Assembly: GCA_949358305.1 (NCBI GenBank) | Contig: OX442317.1 | Coordinates: 4,590,186 to 4,654,185 of the forward strand | Source: Strigamia acuminata | Lineage: Eukaryota > Arthropoda > Chilopoda > Geophilomorpha > Linotaeniidae | Direction of reading: 5' to 3' | Length of the DNA: 64,000 bases | Part shown: positions 49,709-62,044 of the stretch, one piece after another | Position numbering within the stretch: position 1 is the stretch's first letter | Layout of the letters: the number at the start of each line of letters is the position of its first letter | The notes under the pieces: model-generated | Databases searched by the model: none | The model's input: the letters and a program-made list of their open reading frames with translations, nothing else | Told to the model about the DNA's origin: nothing | Program-made: the position numbers and the translations under genes

Positions 49709-52700
49709 GACGAGTAATCGAGTTGCGGGGCAACGTACCTGTCACCTTACATGGATATATTTTTATACATCTCACATGGGTAGAGTCATGTTCGCCACGT
49801 GGCCATTACGGGCGATAATGGCACAAGGTTCCACATGGGACGTCGCAATCCCATCTGACTGATTGCCGTTTGCTCTGCTCGGACAGAATCTTGTGTTATT
49901 TCTCTCGCTAAACTCATTAACTAGGTTAAGGTGTTAAAAGTGGACTCTGGTGAGCGAATTAAGGCGGAGAAGGCAGCGGGCTCTAATGAGCAACTGGTGA
50001 AATCTGAATACACAAACTGTCTCATAAATTGGCATTTGCAATGAGGATTACTTGCTGGAAACTGCTCTCCAAGTCCCACGTCTGGGCAATAGTTTGCGCA
50101 TGCTCAAACAGCGTGTGGTTTTGTCGGAATTTTGTCGGAATTTTTTAGTGAAAAAAAATACTTTTTTCTTGTTTTTTTTTTATTTTTCGAGGAAATTCCT
50201 TAGAGAAATGTGCCCGTATTTAGAGGAAACGTTTTGACCAGTAATTTGGGCCGTTCTTTTTTATTCCCTGCCCCTTCTAGAGCTGAAGAGTTATTATGTG
50301 GGCTAACGTTCGTGGAGACTCCCAGTTAGGCGATGAAATTATTCAAAATAAACAGTTAAATTTTATTTATTGTCTTTTAGTGTAATAATGTTGTTGGCAG
50401 TACACGTTTTACGGCAGTTAAGATCAATGCCGATGTCTAGGAAATAAGTATAGCAATTATAAGAGCTTCTCGTACATCAACCTTAATTGTACAGGCCATG
50501 GGCCATGGCCGTAAATCAAAATGGGGTCTCTGCCACGTTTTATACTGCGAAGATTGAATCAAATCAGCAACAGAAAAACATTTTTAGTAATGAAATCAAT
50601 AAAAATTCACAGAATCTGTTTGAAAATGATTTCTATTTTTGCAGAAATTTGACAGTGCACAAAGAAAACACTTGTTTTTCGCGAAATGAACCAAAAATCG
50701 CGTGTATTTGGTCACAAATCCATCAAAAAACTGATTTTATTTGGAAATATCGGTCCAAAAAGTGCTTGCATTTGGCGATAAAGCTTGGCACGAGCGCTGT
50801 AGCTCTCGTTACGGGAGTAGCAACACCCGGCTATGAATGTCAATCGAGTAAGTGATTTTTAGTCATTCTGAGTTCAGAGTTCTACTTCAAAAGGAAACGA
50901 CTCAACTCTATTCATCGATAAAAGGAAACTAGCTGAGTTTGGATTCAATTCAATGCATAGTTGATTTAAAGTCGAGTTGCGCTAGATCAATATTCAATAA
51001 ATATTAATTCCACAAACTTTGTTTATCTACATCAGTGCATTAAAACACTAGAACGTATGGAAAATTTATCACTCGTACCAATCATCCAGTTACTGGACTC
51101 GTTTAATGCATAAAATTTAAATTATTTTCCGTGTAATCACATTAATTCATACAGCTAACTCAATATTTACATCTTTCGGTTGAGGGTTGAGGTTTTATTT
51201 ATTATTATTATCATTATTACCGTAATATTATATATTTATACCTTAGTCCCGTACACAAGCTTGCTAATTGCTAATTGCTACTTTCTAATTATATTGTGTT
51301 GGAAATGTCAACCAATTGCATTAATTAAGTTTGAATCGCTTTAAATATTCTAATGAAATTACTGGCGCCGTCTCGGGCCATCCGGCAAAAGCTGTATAGT
51401 TTATTATGGCACAGTTCGTCAATTTTTAGCAATTGGTAAAAACAGAAGTTTTCGGACAAAGAAAGTGGTTGGGAAACTGTTTTGGCCCGTATATCTGCAA
51501 AGGTGCCAGATAATGTGCCAAATCGATGGGAAATGACCTAAAAAATTGATTAATTATCACATGAATACACTTATCTGCCACCGTTGCAGATATATGGGCG
51601 AAAAACATAAATAAAATAACCTAAAATAAACCTCACAACGTTGACGTTTTATACTGAACACAAAATCCAGAAAAAGAACACACAGAATCGAGAAAAAGAA
51701 CACACAAAACCGAGTAAAAATCTACAAAATCGAACAAAAATCCCCAAAAGTGCCAAATTATCGGTTTCTCCTCTACACGCGCAAACCATATGTCTCCGAG
51801 CTCGTCTTATTAGCAGTTTACTCCAAGCATGCAATCTCACCCAAACCTTCAATTAAGACCCAAAAACTTGTATCCCCGCTTACCTTACTCACTTAGAAGA
51901 TTATGGGCTCCAGTCTGGTCAGCAAACGAGCGGAATTAAAGCCATTAATCCCCAATTAAACGGTATCGTCTACTGTATAAAAACATCATTCTCCAAAACT
52001 GTTTACAAACTCCTTTAGCCCTTCCTCGTACCGCTACAAACCAATTTATTTACATATTACGCAATAAATTAGAATAAACTCATTTAAATGTCAAATCTCG
52101 TTCGGTGAGACAATCACCGGAGCAAATAATTGTTTCTAATTGGCAGTGGAACCAATTGCAGACCTAAATCGCGATCCCAGCCGTTATTTATGGCAAAAAT
52201 TTATTTATTCTCAGCAGTAAAAGTCAAGGAGTTCTGCCACCGACAAATGCAGGGGTGTTTCCCATTAAATCAACCCAAAGCCACATTTCTTCTATTCGCT
52301 TCCCCCTTTTCCCCTAACACCCCTGCTGGCCAACAGCTCTGGACAAGCCATCAGTCGAGCGTGTTTGTGAGCTGGGGGTCCTTCGGGGACGTGTCAATGA
52401 CGAGAAATACAATGCGGCTGGACTGGAGAGACCGCAAACTCAAATAGTGGAAATAAATTGAAAAGTTCAATGTGTTTTGTCCTTTTTTGTCGTTGGATTT
52501 AGCGAGGCAGTTTTAAGAATTAAATACAAATTTTTTATTGATATTCAATACGATTAAATATAAATATATTTTTAAAAAATGAACATTTTACAATTATGTC
52601 TTAAAAATCAGTTTTTTCCAAAAAAAAACAAGAAAACTCATATATATTATAATGAACCTCAATGAAGTATAATATTACTCAATTTCTTGTTTCAATATTT

Positions 52701-53024
52701 AAAACAAAAAAGTCAATAGTTAAGAATAATTTGATTATTTTTTTTCGCTTGTCTTTTTGGTATAAAAATACACTGGACTATTGTGTAGCGTAGTGATTAA
52801 AATGCATTTAACAATTAACGGTACAAGAGATTCGGAAATCACCGTCAACGAATCAGGTAATTAATTGGCAGTTGAATGAAAGGCGCCATACGTTGAGTTT
52901 GCTAGCCAATCTCATCAAATGAGCCATTCTTTGGTAAACTACTTGACTGTATAGTAATGAAATGATGATATTAAGATCTTTTTTCTTAAAAATGGCAGTT
53001 GGATGAATATCATTTCGAACGAAA
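49709..53024. other. Intergenic between LGR exon C and tetraspanin A
   Basis: No exon recognised. It contains a GGCCATGG direct and palindromic cluster near 50493 and otherwise unstructured AT-rich sequence. The right end should hold the tetraspanin A 3' UTR (minus strand). Confidence 0.55.
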
Positions 53025-55834
53025 TTAAATCTTGTATCGCTCCCTTCGAAGTGCGCAGCAAAGAACGAGAGAGAAAATCATTCCAAGACCCTAAAATTTA
53101 AAAAAAAAATATATATATATGTAATGATGACACGATAATAGATAAATTAACCTCAATAACTGCAATCAAAACACCGATCGTAGCAACCAAGCCCAGTTTT
53201 TCTTCTAGCTGTTGTTCCAATTTTTTGGCACATCCCTAACGAAAAAAAAAATTTAAATTTTATAAATAAAAAAAAAAATTATTTTAAACTAAATTTTCAT
53301 TACCTCGGAGAAGATTCCGTCGAAATTAATGTCCGCATATTTATATTTGTCTTTGCACAAGTCTTTTCCAGGGTGCTTGCAACATGACGAAGGAATTTTA
53401 AATTCCAACGGTCGCTCGTTGTCCGCCAAATCCGGGCCATAATTCATCAAACTGCTTTTAAGCACCTCAGATGTCCCATACTTCGATAAAGACCAATCTC
53501 GAAGACCTCGTGACCCGCAACATTCAAACTATGATAAAACCAAATAAATCAAATACAGTAGAGCATCGATTATCGGAACACCGGTTATCCAAACAGCGGT
53601 AATCGATTTTTTATCGATGTTTATCGGCTTTTTAACCGATTTTTATCCGTTTTTGATCGCTTTTTCATGCATTTTCATTAATTTTATCCAATTTTGATCG
53701 CTTTTTCATGATTTTTATCCATTTTTGATCGCTTTTTCATGCATTTTCATGATTTTTATCCATTTTTGATCGCTTTTTCATGCATTTTCATGATTTTTAT
53801 CCATTTTTGATCGGTTTTAAATGCTTTTTAACGATTTTTGATTTTTATACGCTGTACAGTGTGTATAAAAACCTAATGTTCGATTATGCGAACAAATCGG
53901 TTTTACGTGTCCCAATTAGTTCGGATAATTGATGTTCTACTGTAAAAACATTTTCCACGCCACGCCACGGCTTAAAATCAACGCAAACAACGACAAAATG
54001 ATTTATTATCACCTAATCCAATTATAACTATGGAAATGATAATTATTTGCTGATATATCCGCCACATTTCCTACTTACTTCCTTCTGGATCAAATCAAGT
54101 GCTTCCGTTTTGGCCGGATCAACGTTATATTCCTGATGCACCACCGTGAGTAATGTATCTTCGAGAATTTTATTCAGCTGCAATTAATTAAAACTAATGA
54201 ATTAATTAATTACAACCAAATTTGCGCAGGAATAATCACCTCGTCTTTGTGCACGTACGCCCATATTCCAGCAGCGATTTCCACGGCGAAAATTATCAAT
54301 AAAAGCGAGAAAAACTGAACAAAACAAACATTACATCCATTATTTCATCCATTAAGTTGAAATTATTTTTTTATTACCGTTCCGAGCATGCACGACGACT
54401 CCCGATAAGCTCCGCAGCATCCGAAAAACCCAACGAGCTAAACGAGTGCAGATAATAAAAAAATGAATGAATCAGATTTACGCAAACCCTCGCCAGATGG
54501 CGACTCAAGATAATATGCGTGTTTGTTTAAATGTTTACTGTCATGGTCGTTCCCGCTCCCATGAGAATGTACGTTCCGGTGCAGTATGATTGGAGATCTT
54601 CGTGAACCTTGACATAATTCGCATAATCAAGTCGCAGCCAGATCGCTATTGCTAAAATCCCAATTCCGAACAACTGTTAAAAAAATTTCATAAAATTAAA
54701 AATCAAAATTTTATTTAATACTTAAATTTCAAATAAGAATAAATTATTTTGTGTTTAATTTCGACCAATGATACGCCACGCATGAACGTAACTTTACGAT
54801 ATAAATAGCAATTCGTATTTCCGTCGCACGCCATCCACGCACGGGTGTTCCTCAAGAATGCGTAACTGCATCTAAAAATGGCCGTGCGGGGGTCCTTGAC
54901 ATTGTAAACTTAACGGTTGCTGCTTTTGATTAATCGGATCGCGCTATATACGCCATACTTCAAGCATTTGGCATTCGAATTGAGAGGGTGAGGCTGTTGC
55001 CTAGCAACCAGGATGTCTGGCAGCTGGAAATTGATTCGGATCAACCCACTCCTCCACTTTTGGGGTGGGATATAACAAAAACCCAAACATTTACGTCGGG
55101 GCATCCGGTAATGGCGAATCAATGCGCCAAAAAGGGCGACAACTTAATTAATACGCAGATTTCAATTTAAATTAATGGCCGACTCGATTTGTTTGTTGTT
55201 GCCGTGACGACAACGGAGCTAATGGCTGCCCAATGTTTGTTTTTATTATTTTTTTAAAAAAAAAAACGTCGAAAAATATAAAAATTAATCGCGAAAAATT
55301 CACGACCAAAGATGCGCACCGGAAGTGACGCATATTTAATGCAAAGACAGGAGTATTTTGTCGCAAAGGCCGCGTTTCCTTCTCTCGCTTCCGCTCGGTC
55401 ATAATCTCGAGTTACAAAGAGTGAAGAGCAGAGGGGGAACGAATCGTTGCCATGGTTACCGCGCGGGAAATCGTTGCAAACGACTCAATTGAAAAAGGAG
55501 GGAAAACACATTTTTCGGACCGACGACCCCGACACTAAACCTCCTCACGCCCATTATAACAATAAATAATAACAATGAAAAGATGAAAGAATAAAACTGA
55601 ATTTTGACTCATGTTCTCCTCTCCTGAGCATCATCCCATCCCGGCCCAGCCCAGATGCGGGGCTGGCGCCATTCGGCTCTTGACTCATCTTTTCGAATAA
55701 ATTTGGACAATTGTGGGCAAATGGAAAGGTTTTTCGGCTATTTTCTTTTCAATTCAATGTATACGTACCCAGAAAAGGAGATTAAAGATGAGGACCACGA
55801 ATTTCAGACACACATTGCATCCCCTCAGGGCCAT
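53025..55834 (-). CDS. Tetraspanin A
   Basis: Four-pass membrane scaffold protein that organises partner receptors in membrane microdomains. Eight exons: 55769-55834, 54539-54673, 54378-54437, 54240-54314, 54079-54177, 53304-53528, 53152-53235 and 53025-53090; 269 aa, all introns in phase 0. It starts [20 protein letters not shown] with TM1. TM2 ends at [17 protein letters not shown]3 is [19 protein letters not shown], and the large extracellular loop has FECCGSRG (CCG at 148-150), [11 protein letters not shown] and the [10 protein letters not shown] lead into TM4. The tail [12 protein letters not shown] has palmitoylation-type cysteines. The first intron (1.1 kb) and the intron at 53529-54078 (with a MITE) are the long ones. 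Subfamily not determined. Confidence 0.92.
53556..53942. mobile_element. pogo/Tigger-like MITE in a tetraspanin intron
   Basis: Left end CAGTAGAGCATCGATTATCG followed by GAACACCGGTTATCC, and right end GTTCGGATAATTGATGTTCT followed by ACTG, form an inverted repeat of about 24 bp with mismatches. TA dinucleotides flank both ends (53554-53555 and 53943-53944). The ATTATCGGAAC-type terminus is common in pogo-class elements. The interior has 41-bp tandem units. No transposase. Confidence 0.8.
53700..53820. repeat. 41-bp tandem repeat inside the MITE
   Basis: Near-identical units built from ATCCATTTTTGATCGC, TTTTTCATGCATTTTCATG and ATTTTT repeat with a 41-bp period from about 53710, with shorter diverged copies to the left. 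Confidence 0.85.
54491..54504. promoter_or_regulatory. CTCF-like motif in a tetraspanin A intron
   Basis: CGCCAGATGGCGAC matches the CCAGATGGCG core of the CTCF motif. It lies in the 101-nt intron 54438-54538. Confidence 0.4.
54996..55008. promoter_or_regulatory. Perfect RFX X-box palindrome
   Basis: GTTGCCTAGCAAC is the canonical X-box. It lies in the first intron of tetraspanin A, 0.4 kb from a second near-match (GTTGCCATGGTTAC at 55446-55459). Confidence 0.5.
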
Positions 55835-56703
55835 TGCTCAGTTGTAACGTCGACCGGGACCCTGAACCGGGAGCCGAAAATGAGCACGACCAGATATCGA
55901 GCACACAATGGTGTGATTTATCACGTTGCTCGCCAGATGGCGCCAGCTGCATTTTTGTTTATTATTTTTTTTTCCGTTTCGTTTCGTTTCTCCGCTTTAT
56001 TTTCGATGGTGGAAATTGCTGAGAAGCGAAATTCGACGATTTTCTTTACGTTTAACGGTGTTTTAAAAGTGGATTTTTGTGTTTTAAATTGAATAAATGG
56101 TTTGTGTCTTTGGCACTAGACGCCACTTTACTGAATATGGCGTAAAACGAGCGTGTTTTTTGAAAGTATTTGATGAAAGATTGAATAAACGGCTACATCG
56201 TTGTGTTTAATCGATTTAATTTCACATTTCACATGATAAAAATAAAAATATACACAATTTTATTTGTTGTTAGAGAAACACACCATGATTTGCACACGTA
56301 CGAAACTCGAAATAGTTAGAAACTCGGAACTTACCACCCATTACCATCCACAAATCGTTGCAATCAAATTAATATTATTATTTACACGTGTAAATTAGCC
56401 AATATAAACCCGTCAAATAAATCCTCTGGATGTATCAGTTATTATAATTATTAAAACATCATAAATATATTTGAAAAAAAAAAAATTTAAAAAACAAAAA
56501 AAAACATAAAAGAACCATTTTAATGGACCTATTAGTAAAGACAATATGTACAATTTAAATTCAACATAACGAAATCCACCTAAGTAAATCGTTCACTACT
56601 TGTTGTGTTATCACCTAATTCTAAGCTTAATAATTTTTTTTTGTTTCTGTATTTACTATAAAATAAATTCTATATCAATTGCGGCGTTTACTGTACTGAC
56701 TTT
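55835..56703. other. Spacer between tetraspanin A start and lin-9 stop
   Basis: Presumed tetraspanin A promoter and lin-9 3' UTR. It includes CGCCAGATGGCGCCAG, a CTCF-like site, at 55931-55946. A minus-strand AATAAA near 56264 could end lin-9 transcripts. Confidence 0.5.
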
Positions 56704-59255
56704 TCATAATAAACCTTCGGATGCGAATGCGTGTAAATTCCCCATTTGACTCATCCCGCTTTGAATGTGGTTCACGTGAACTTCCACATTGTTCTGAAAC
56801 GTTCTAAAAAATTAAAAAAATCATTAGAAAATCCTCTTGTACTTAAAAAAAACAAATTTCAAACAAAAATCCACCAACCTGAGGTTATTTTTCTCCACCT
56901 TGTCCTGAATTTCGGCAAGGGATTCACTCAGCGATTTCAACTCGAACGAATTCAAATCATTTTCGGCCAGGCACTGACAAACAAATCCATTTAATTATGC
57001 AAATTCAATCAAATATCTGTAATTTCCAACCTTTATCTGTAGCATGAGAGCAGTGAGTCGAGTAACTAGTTTTAAAACATTTTGGTTTTGGACTCCTTTC
57101 CTTCCCAGTGCATTATTCTCGTTCTCAACCAAATCGATCGACTCCTCTTCGCATTTCTCTCGCAATTTGCTGTTCTGATTCATCGGTTCCAGGCCCTGCT
57201 CCGGCGCGATCTGAAACAAAACCAAAAATCAACACACATTTCTTTAGCAAATATTAATCAAATACCTCCTGACAATATTGCTGAACTTGTTGCAGATATT
57301 CGTTTAAATCCTTGTTTAGTTTATCTAGTTCCAACACGACACCCGCGTACCGTTTCTGGAAATCGATCTGGATTGGCTCTTGATACGATTTCTGTGATAA
57401 AAAACAAAAAGAAAAAAATCAATCTGAAATTAAACCAAATACTTAAATCAATTTTTCAACCATTTTCTCAGCTTGCGTGTTCATTTCCCTCAACTGTCGA
57501 ATTTTTTCTTTCTTCACGTCGAGGATTTTGGACAAACGAACGACGAGGACTAAAAACTTGATGGGAAAACCGCCCAAAGTGCTTCCCTCGAGCCCGAGAA
57601 GTTGGGATTTGATGGACGCAGCGCCGCCGAGAACGGGATCGTTTTCCAAATGCGGCGGCGGAGTGCCGGGTAAAAACTTGCTCGGTGTGAAATAGTTCGA
57701 CCTTGGACGATGTTTTTCTCCGAAAGACGAAATCGGCATTGTTTCTTGCGGCTCATTGCTCTAAAAAACACACAAAAAAGTAATTAATTAATTTTAATAC
57801 AACAATTTAAAAAATTAATTTCATTTTTCATTATACTTGAACTTCGTAATCCGGTATGGAGTGCGTCCCCAAGCCTTGTCTGTCAAAGGTTATGCGATAC
57901 GTCGCGTTGGACGTGTCAACGGCGTCGATGGATCCGGTGAAAAGCCCGTCTTGCGGTTTTCTTAATCGCGCGGTCACTTTTGTTCCGATAACTAACGGTA
58001 AAGGAATTTCGTCGGGGAGATCTTTAAAATGTGTCAAATCGGCCAGTTTTCGTTGCTGTAGAAGCCGAATTTTGAGTCGTTTGTTGTGCAAAGCTCGTCG
58101 TTCCTCTTCCAAAAACGCGTGCGACATTCTAAACGTCAAATTTGAATTTAAATCAATACTTAATTTACACTCAACAACTCCTAAAACAATTTACCGTCTC
58201 GGTTTACCCATTAGTCGTCGAATTTTACACCATTGAGCTCGCGCTAACTGTCGCGTTTTGAGCTGCGGCAGCGACTCCTTAAGGCAAACGCAGAAGTCGT
58301 TGTCGCCCTCGAAAAGTGGTCTAAATTGAACAGAAAATCAAAATAAAACAACAAAAATAACAAATTTCCTCGAGTTTACCTATCTAAATTGGAGTAAAAA
58401 AATTCGTAGCAAACCCATTTGTGTGCTTTGGGTAATTTGAGCAAATTCCGAAGCCGAATGCCGATCGTCTGGGCACTTTTTTTGTTTATGGCGCTCGGTC
58501 CGGCGCTTTTCTCGGGCGATGCAACTCGAGTGGCTTTTCGGGGGGACGAGCGTGTCGGTGGCTGGTACGACGTTTCTTCATCGTCGTTGTAAAACAGACG
58601 GTTGCGTTTGCGGATTCTCGTCGACTACAACACAAATTAATAATAACGTTGATTACCAACGGCAAAGCCGCAATTCCACTCACGTATCCGCGCCTCGCGG
58701 GAGATTTCGGCGACGTGCTTACACGACCTGATGTTAGAAAAGCCAAAACAAAAAAAATTACAAATTTCAATCAAAATTTCAAAATCTCTTTAGTTTAGTC
58801 ACCGTTCTTTATACTCAGCAGTGCTTCGGCAGATTCACCTGTGAAATAAACGACAAAAGACGAATTAAATTGGTGTTTACGGTGGATTAATTGGGTCGAA
58901 AATCGATTGACATATTATTCGGGGATCGGAGTTTAAACTGTTTGCGATTCGTCTCGCGAAAATTTCGGACGATCGGAGCCGATGTTCGGGTGCTGTTAAT
59001 CACGGGAAACGTAAAAAGTGAAGTAAAAAGTAAACAAAAAGTAGCGGAAGGCCGCGATCGTTTATAACGCAATTAAAATCCACGCAATTTGCTCGTGTTG
59101 CGTGCATTTTCAAGCGCCGATCACGCCGAGAGAGAATTTTAGCCTTTTTCCCCGCACCAGGTTAATGCTTTCATGTTTTTCACTTCGGGAAATTTAAGCG
59201 GGAAATTAAGTTTGAACATATTTCCTATTTTCTTACTTTCAAGCGAATCCGCCAT
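56704..59255 (-). CDS. lin-9: LIN-9, MuvB/DREAM complex subunit
   Basis: Core subunit of the MuvB complex, which with E2F/DP and pocket proteins (DREAM) or with Myb controls cell-cycle genes in the nucleus. Eleven exons: 59237-59255, 58803-58838, 58684-58727, 58380-58624, 58195-58320, 57837-58128, 57461-57760, 57266-57391, 57031-57210, 56879-56973 and 56704-56803; 520 aa (human about 540). A short basic N-terminus precedes the DIRP domain (LLKLPKAHKWVCYEFFYSNL, PLFEGDNDFCVCLKESLPQL, IRRLMGKPRR). A Tudor-like segment follows (LPLVIGTKVTARLRKPQDGL, YRITFDRQGLGTHSIPDYEV), then the LGGFPIKFLVLVVRLSKIL helix and coiled coil that bind LIN52, and the conserved end NHIQSGMSQMGNLHAFA. Every exon joins in frame. 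The N-terminus is compact, unlike the much larger fly Mip130. Confidence 0.95.
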
Positions 59256-59651
59256 TTTGACGCGCCTCTTTTCGAACGAAATGCATTGTGGGTGATCAAT
59301 AATAAAAGACGCGTCCGGAAGCGCCTTTATTCCACATCTGCCACCATGTCTGTTTAATGACGCCGTCTGGTGCCGATTTTAAAAAGTATTTCAAAAGATG
59401 ATTATCTTTTATTTGAGAGATGAATAATTTAAAAAGTATACGTAACATTTAAAAGTTTTTGAAAAATAAATGAGACAAATAAAGAAAACAAATGAATATT
59501 AATTAGAATTACAAACGAGCTAATATATAATAAACAAAATTAAATTTTGTTTGAGCATACAATATGTACACAAATTGCAAACACATATTTGGCCGTTGCC
59601 CCAGCGTAATACTTTCAAAAAGTTAAAATAATTTCACTCGCAGTTACAGCC

Positions 59652-59689
59652 GTTGCTAAGCAACTGCATCAGGCGGTTACCATGCCAAC
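59652..59689. promoter_or_regulatory. Pair of RFX X-box-like palindromes
   Basis: GTTGCTAAGCAAC (59652-59664) is a perfect 13-bp X-box-type palindrome. GTTACCATGCCAAC (59676-59689) is a second one with one mismatch. They are spaced by 11 bp, 0.4 kb upstream of the lin-9 start. Confidence 0.5.
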
Positions 59690-60732
59690 GTATCATCGAT
59701 AAGAAACGACATTCGAGAGAAATGGAAGCAGCCATTTTGGTTCAGGGCATGCAATACATTCGCGGATCAAGACGACACGGACGTGTCGGGACTTTAAATA
59801 TGCAAAGAAAGCCTAACAGGAAATTATAAATAAATAAAAGGAATCAAGAAACCGTTAATAAACCCATTTTCACTCGCAATTTAAACCCACACGACAACAC
59901 ACTAGGCTTTAACCACGCCAAATTAAGGTCAATCCCCCGACCCATCGTTTCTTTTTTTTTTAAATAAAATAAAAATTCCCACTCATAAATTACAATTCAA
60001 ACCTTTTAATAAATTAAAACAAATTCCAACAAACACATTTTCCTATTTCAAGCATAAATCCATCGCCAAAAACACCCATAACTTTAACTTTTAACCTTTC
60101 ACATTCCAAAATGGAGATATTAAAAGATGAGTGCAGCTGCGCCGCCATATTGGATGCTAAGCTATTACCACACTATAATGCGATCAAGCTCAAATTGCAA
60201 ATTGAATCTTTATTCGCCCGAAACAAAATTTAAAATAAAAAAAAATGTTCCTCCGAAACGTGTTGGCCGTAAAGGTTTGAAAACCCCTTTTTGCACACGA
60301 CCCAGTCCACCAAACATTAGCGTGACGTCACAAAACGATTGTGATAGCTCCCATTAGGGGCGCTGCATGCAATGGCCGAACTTTGGTAGACCCAAGGAAC
60401 GTCGCGCGCGAATAAGCGTCTGTGCATCTCGTATTTTGGCTCACCCTTGGATCCCTCCAGGTGAGTTAAGTCGTCTTAAAAGACCACCTATTATTTCAAG
60501 AGTGCTCTGCTCGCTCTGTTTAAACAATCCGCGCATCCGTTTCGAACATTTCTCACCTCGTGTGATTGGAAAATTGGAAAAAATCAGAAATTGTCGCTCG
60601 GTCATTCTGGATGAGACACGCGACGCGAAAAGAAACGGAGAAAATATTAAAGGGCAAAAATGCAAGTTAGTGATGAGTGGCAAAGCCGAACCATAAATTA
60701 GCGTGGGCAGCAAGGCCGTACATGGCTGCTGC

Positions 60733-60760
60733 GTCTCTCTCTCTCTCTCTTTCTCTCTTC
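60733..60760. repeat. (CT)n pyrimidine tract
   Basis: CT-repeat with one CTT interruption, continuing into a longer T/C-rich stretch to about 60850. Confidence 0.9.
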
Positions 60761-62044
60761 TCCGTCGTCTTGGTCTTCGTGCTCTGTTCGCTTTTTTTTC
60801 TCTCTTTTCTCTTTTTTTTCTTCTCTTCTTTTCGTTTACTTCGTCTTTTTGACGCAGTTTTCAATCGTTACACATTTCGATCAGTGTTTTTAATTGTCGC
60901 GTGCTTCGCTAGCGGTTGTAAATCAATGTGATTATGCACGCAAGCTTGTTGCATTGTCGTTGTCGAAGCGCCAAAACCCCTTTGAATACCGCTCGATCGA
61001 TTGGCATCTCCAAGGAGGCTGCTCCGCTCGGCAGCATCTAAGCAGATCCAACCCAACTGCGCACGCGCAGCATCCATTGTAGAACCTTTCCTCCCCATTG
61101 TTGCCACGCCCTTCTTGCACAACAATAAACGAAACGAAATCTTAAACAACAATACAACGATTTATTTAATTGCAGTTAATTTAAAAAAAAAAAATTATTT
61201 TTTTTAAACCTAACGAAACAATATTTATATACATGTTTACAATTGTTGACCAAAAATCTCGTGCTGGAACGTTAAAACGCTAGTGCTATTTGCGCGCGGG
61301 CAAAATCGATAAGCGAACGTTGATGTCGTTGGCCTATCCGAGTGAAACAATGTCGTGCTGATTTTGAGGAAGAGGCGGCATAAAAGAGTCGATTTAATGA
61401 TAAATCGACAAAGTCGTTGGGGAAAGTAAAATTGTGCCCGACTGGCGACATTGGCAGCCTTTGCAAGCCCAACGTTGACGAGAGGACGATACACTTCCGT
61501 GTTGATGGGGCAACGGCCATAATAGGGTTTGAAATTTATCTCGAGCGCACGAATACAATTAATGGGAGTTCGGAGGGAAATGGGTGAGATGTGTTGCTGT
61601 TTAGTATGCTTTTAGCTTTTAGCGGAGAATGTGTGTGACATCCTGCATTCTGCCAATCAGTGCACTTAAAAAGGAAAAAAAAAAGACCATTTTACAAATT
61701 GTTCGTGTCGTTTTGTCACATTTGACCCAATTTTTTAAGTAAACAATATTGTTAATAACGATTAGCATTGTTTTTTTGTCTTTTTCTTAAATGGCGCCAC
61801 TTTAATTCTGGCAGGTCGCCATGTTGGCATTGCGTCTCGTAGGCGTAGTTTTACTGCTCTCAGACGTTAAGCCAACAGGTAGAATCAACAAGTGGATTCT
61901 GTCAACAATGAAGACAGTTTTTATTATTGATAAAGTTATGAAAAGACTAAGCAAACGAAACAAAATTCAAGTGTGTGTTTTTTCTTGTTTTCTTTTTCAG
62001 TTGACTGCTACAACCGAATTTGAGGTCATCCGTTTCTTTCTGCA

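Larger units (their letters stand above)
59256..62044. other. Divergent intergenic region lin-9 / tetraspanin B
   Basis: Presumed promoters of lin-9 (left) and tetraspanin B (right). It holds a CTCF-like site (59361-59375), X-boxes at 59652 and 59676, TGACGTCA at 60323 and a CT-rich microsatellite at 60733. A tetraspanin B 5' UTR acceptor (TTTTCTTTTTCAG) ends near 62000. No coding exon recognised. Confidence 0.55.

Noticed and set aside
50487-50855. 122-codon plus-strand frame
   Set aside because: No domain recognised and no splice or promoter support.
55655-56092. 145-codon plus-strand frame
   Set aside because: Antisense to the first exon of tetraspanin A, whose TM1 sequence and donor are clear.
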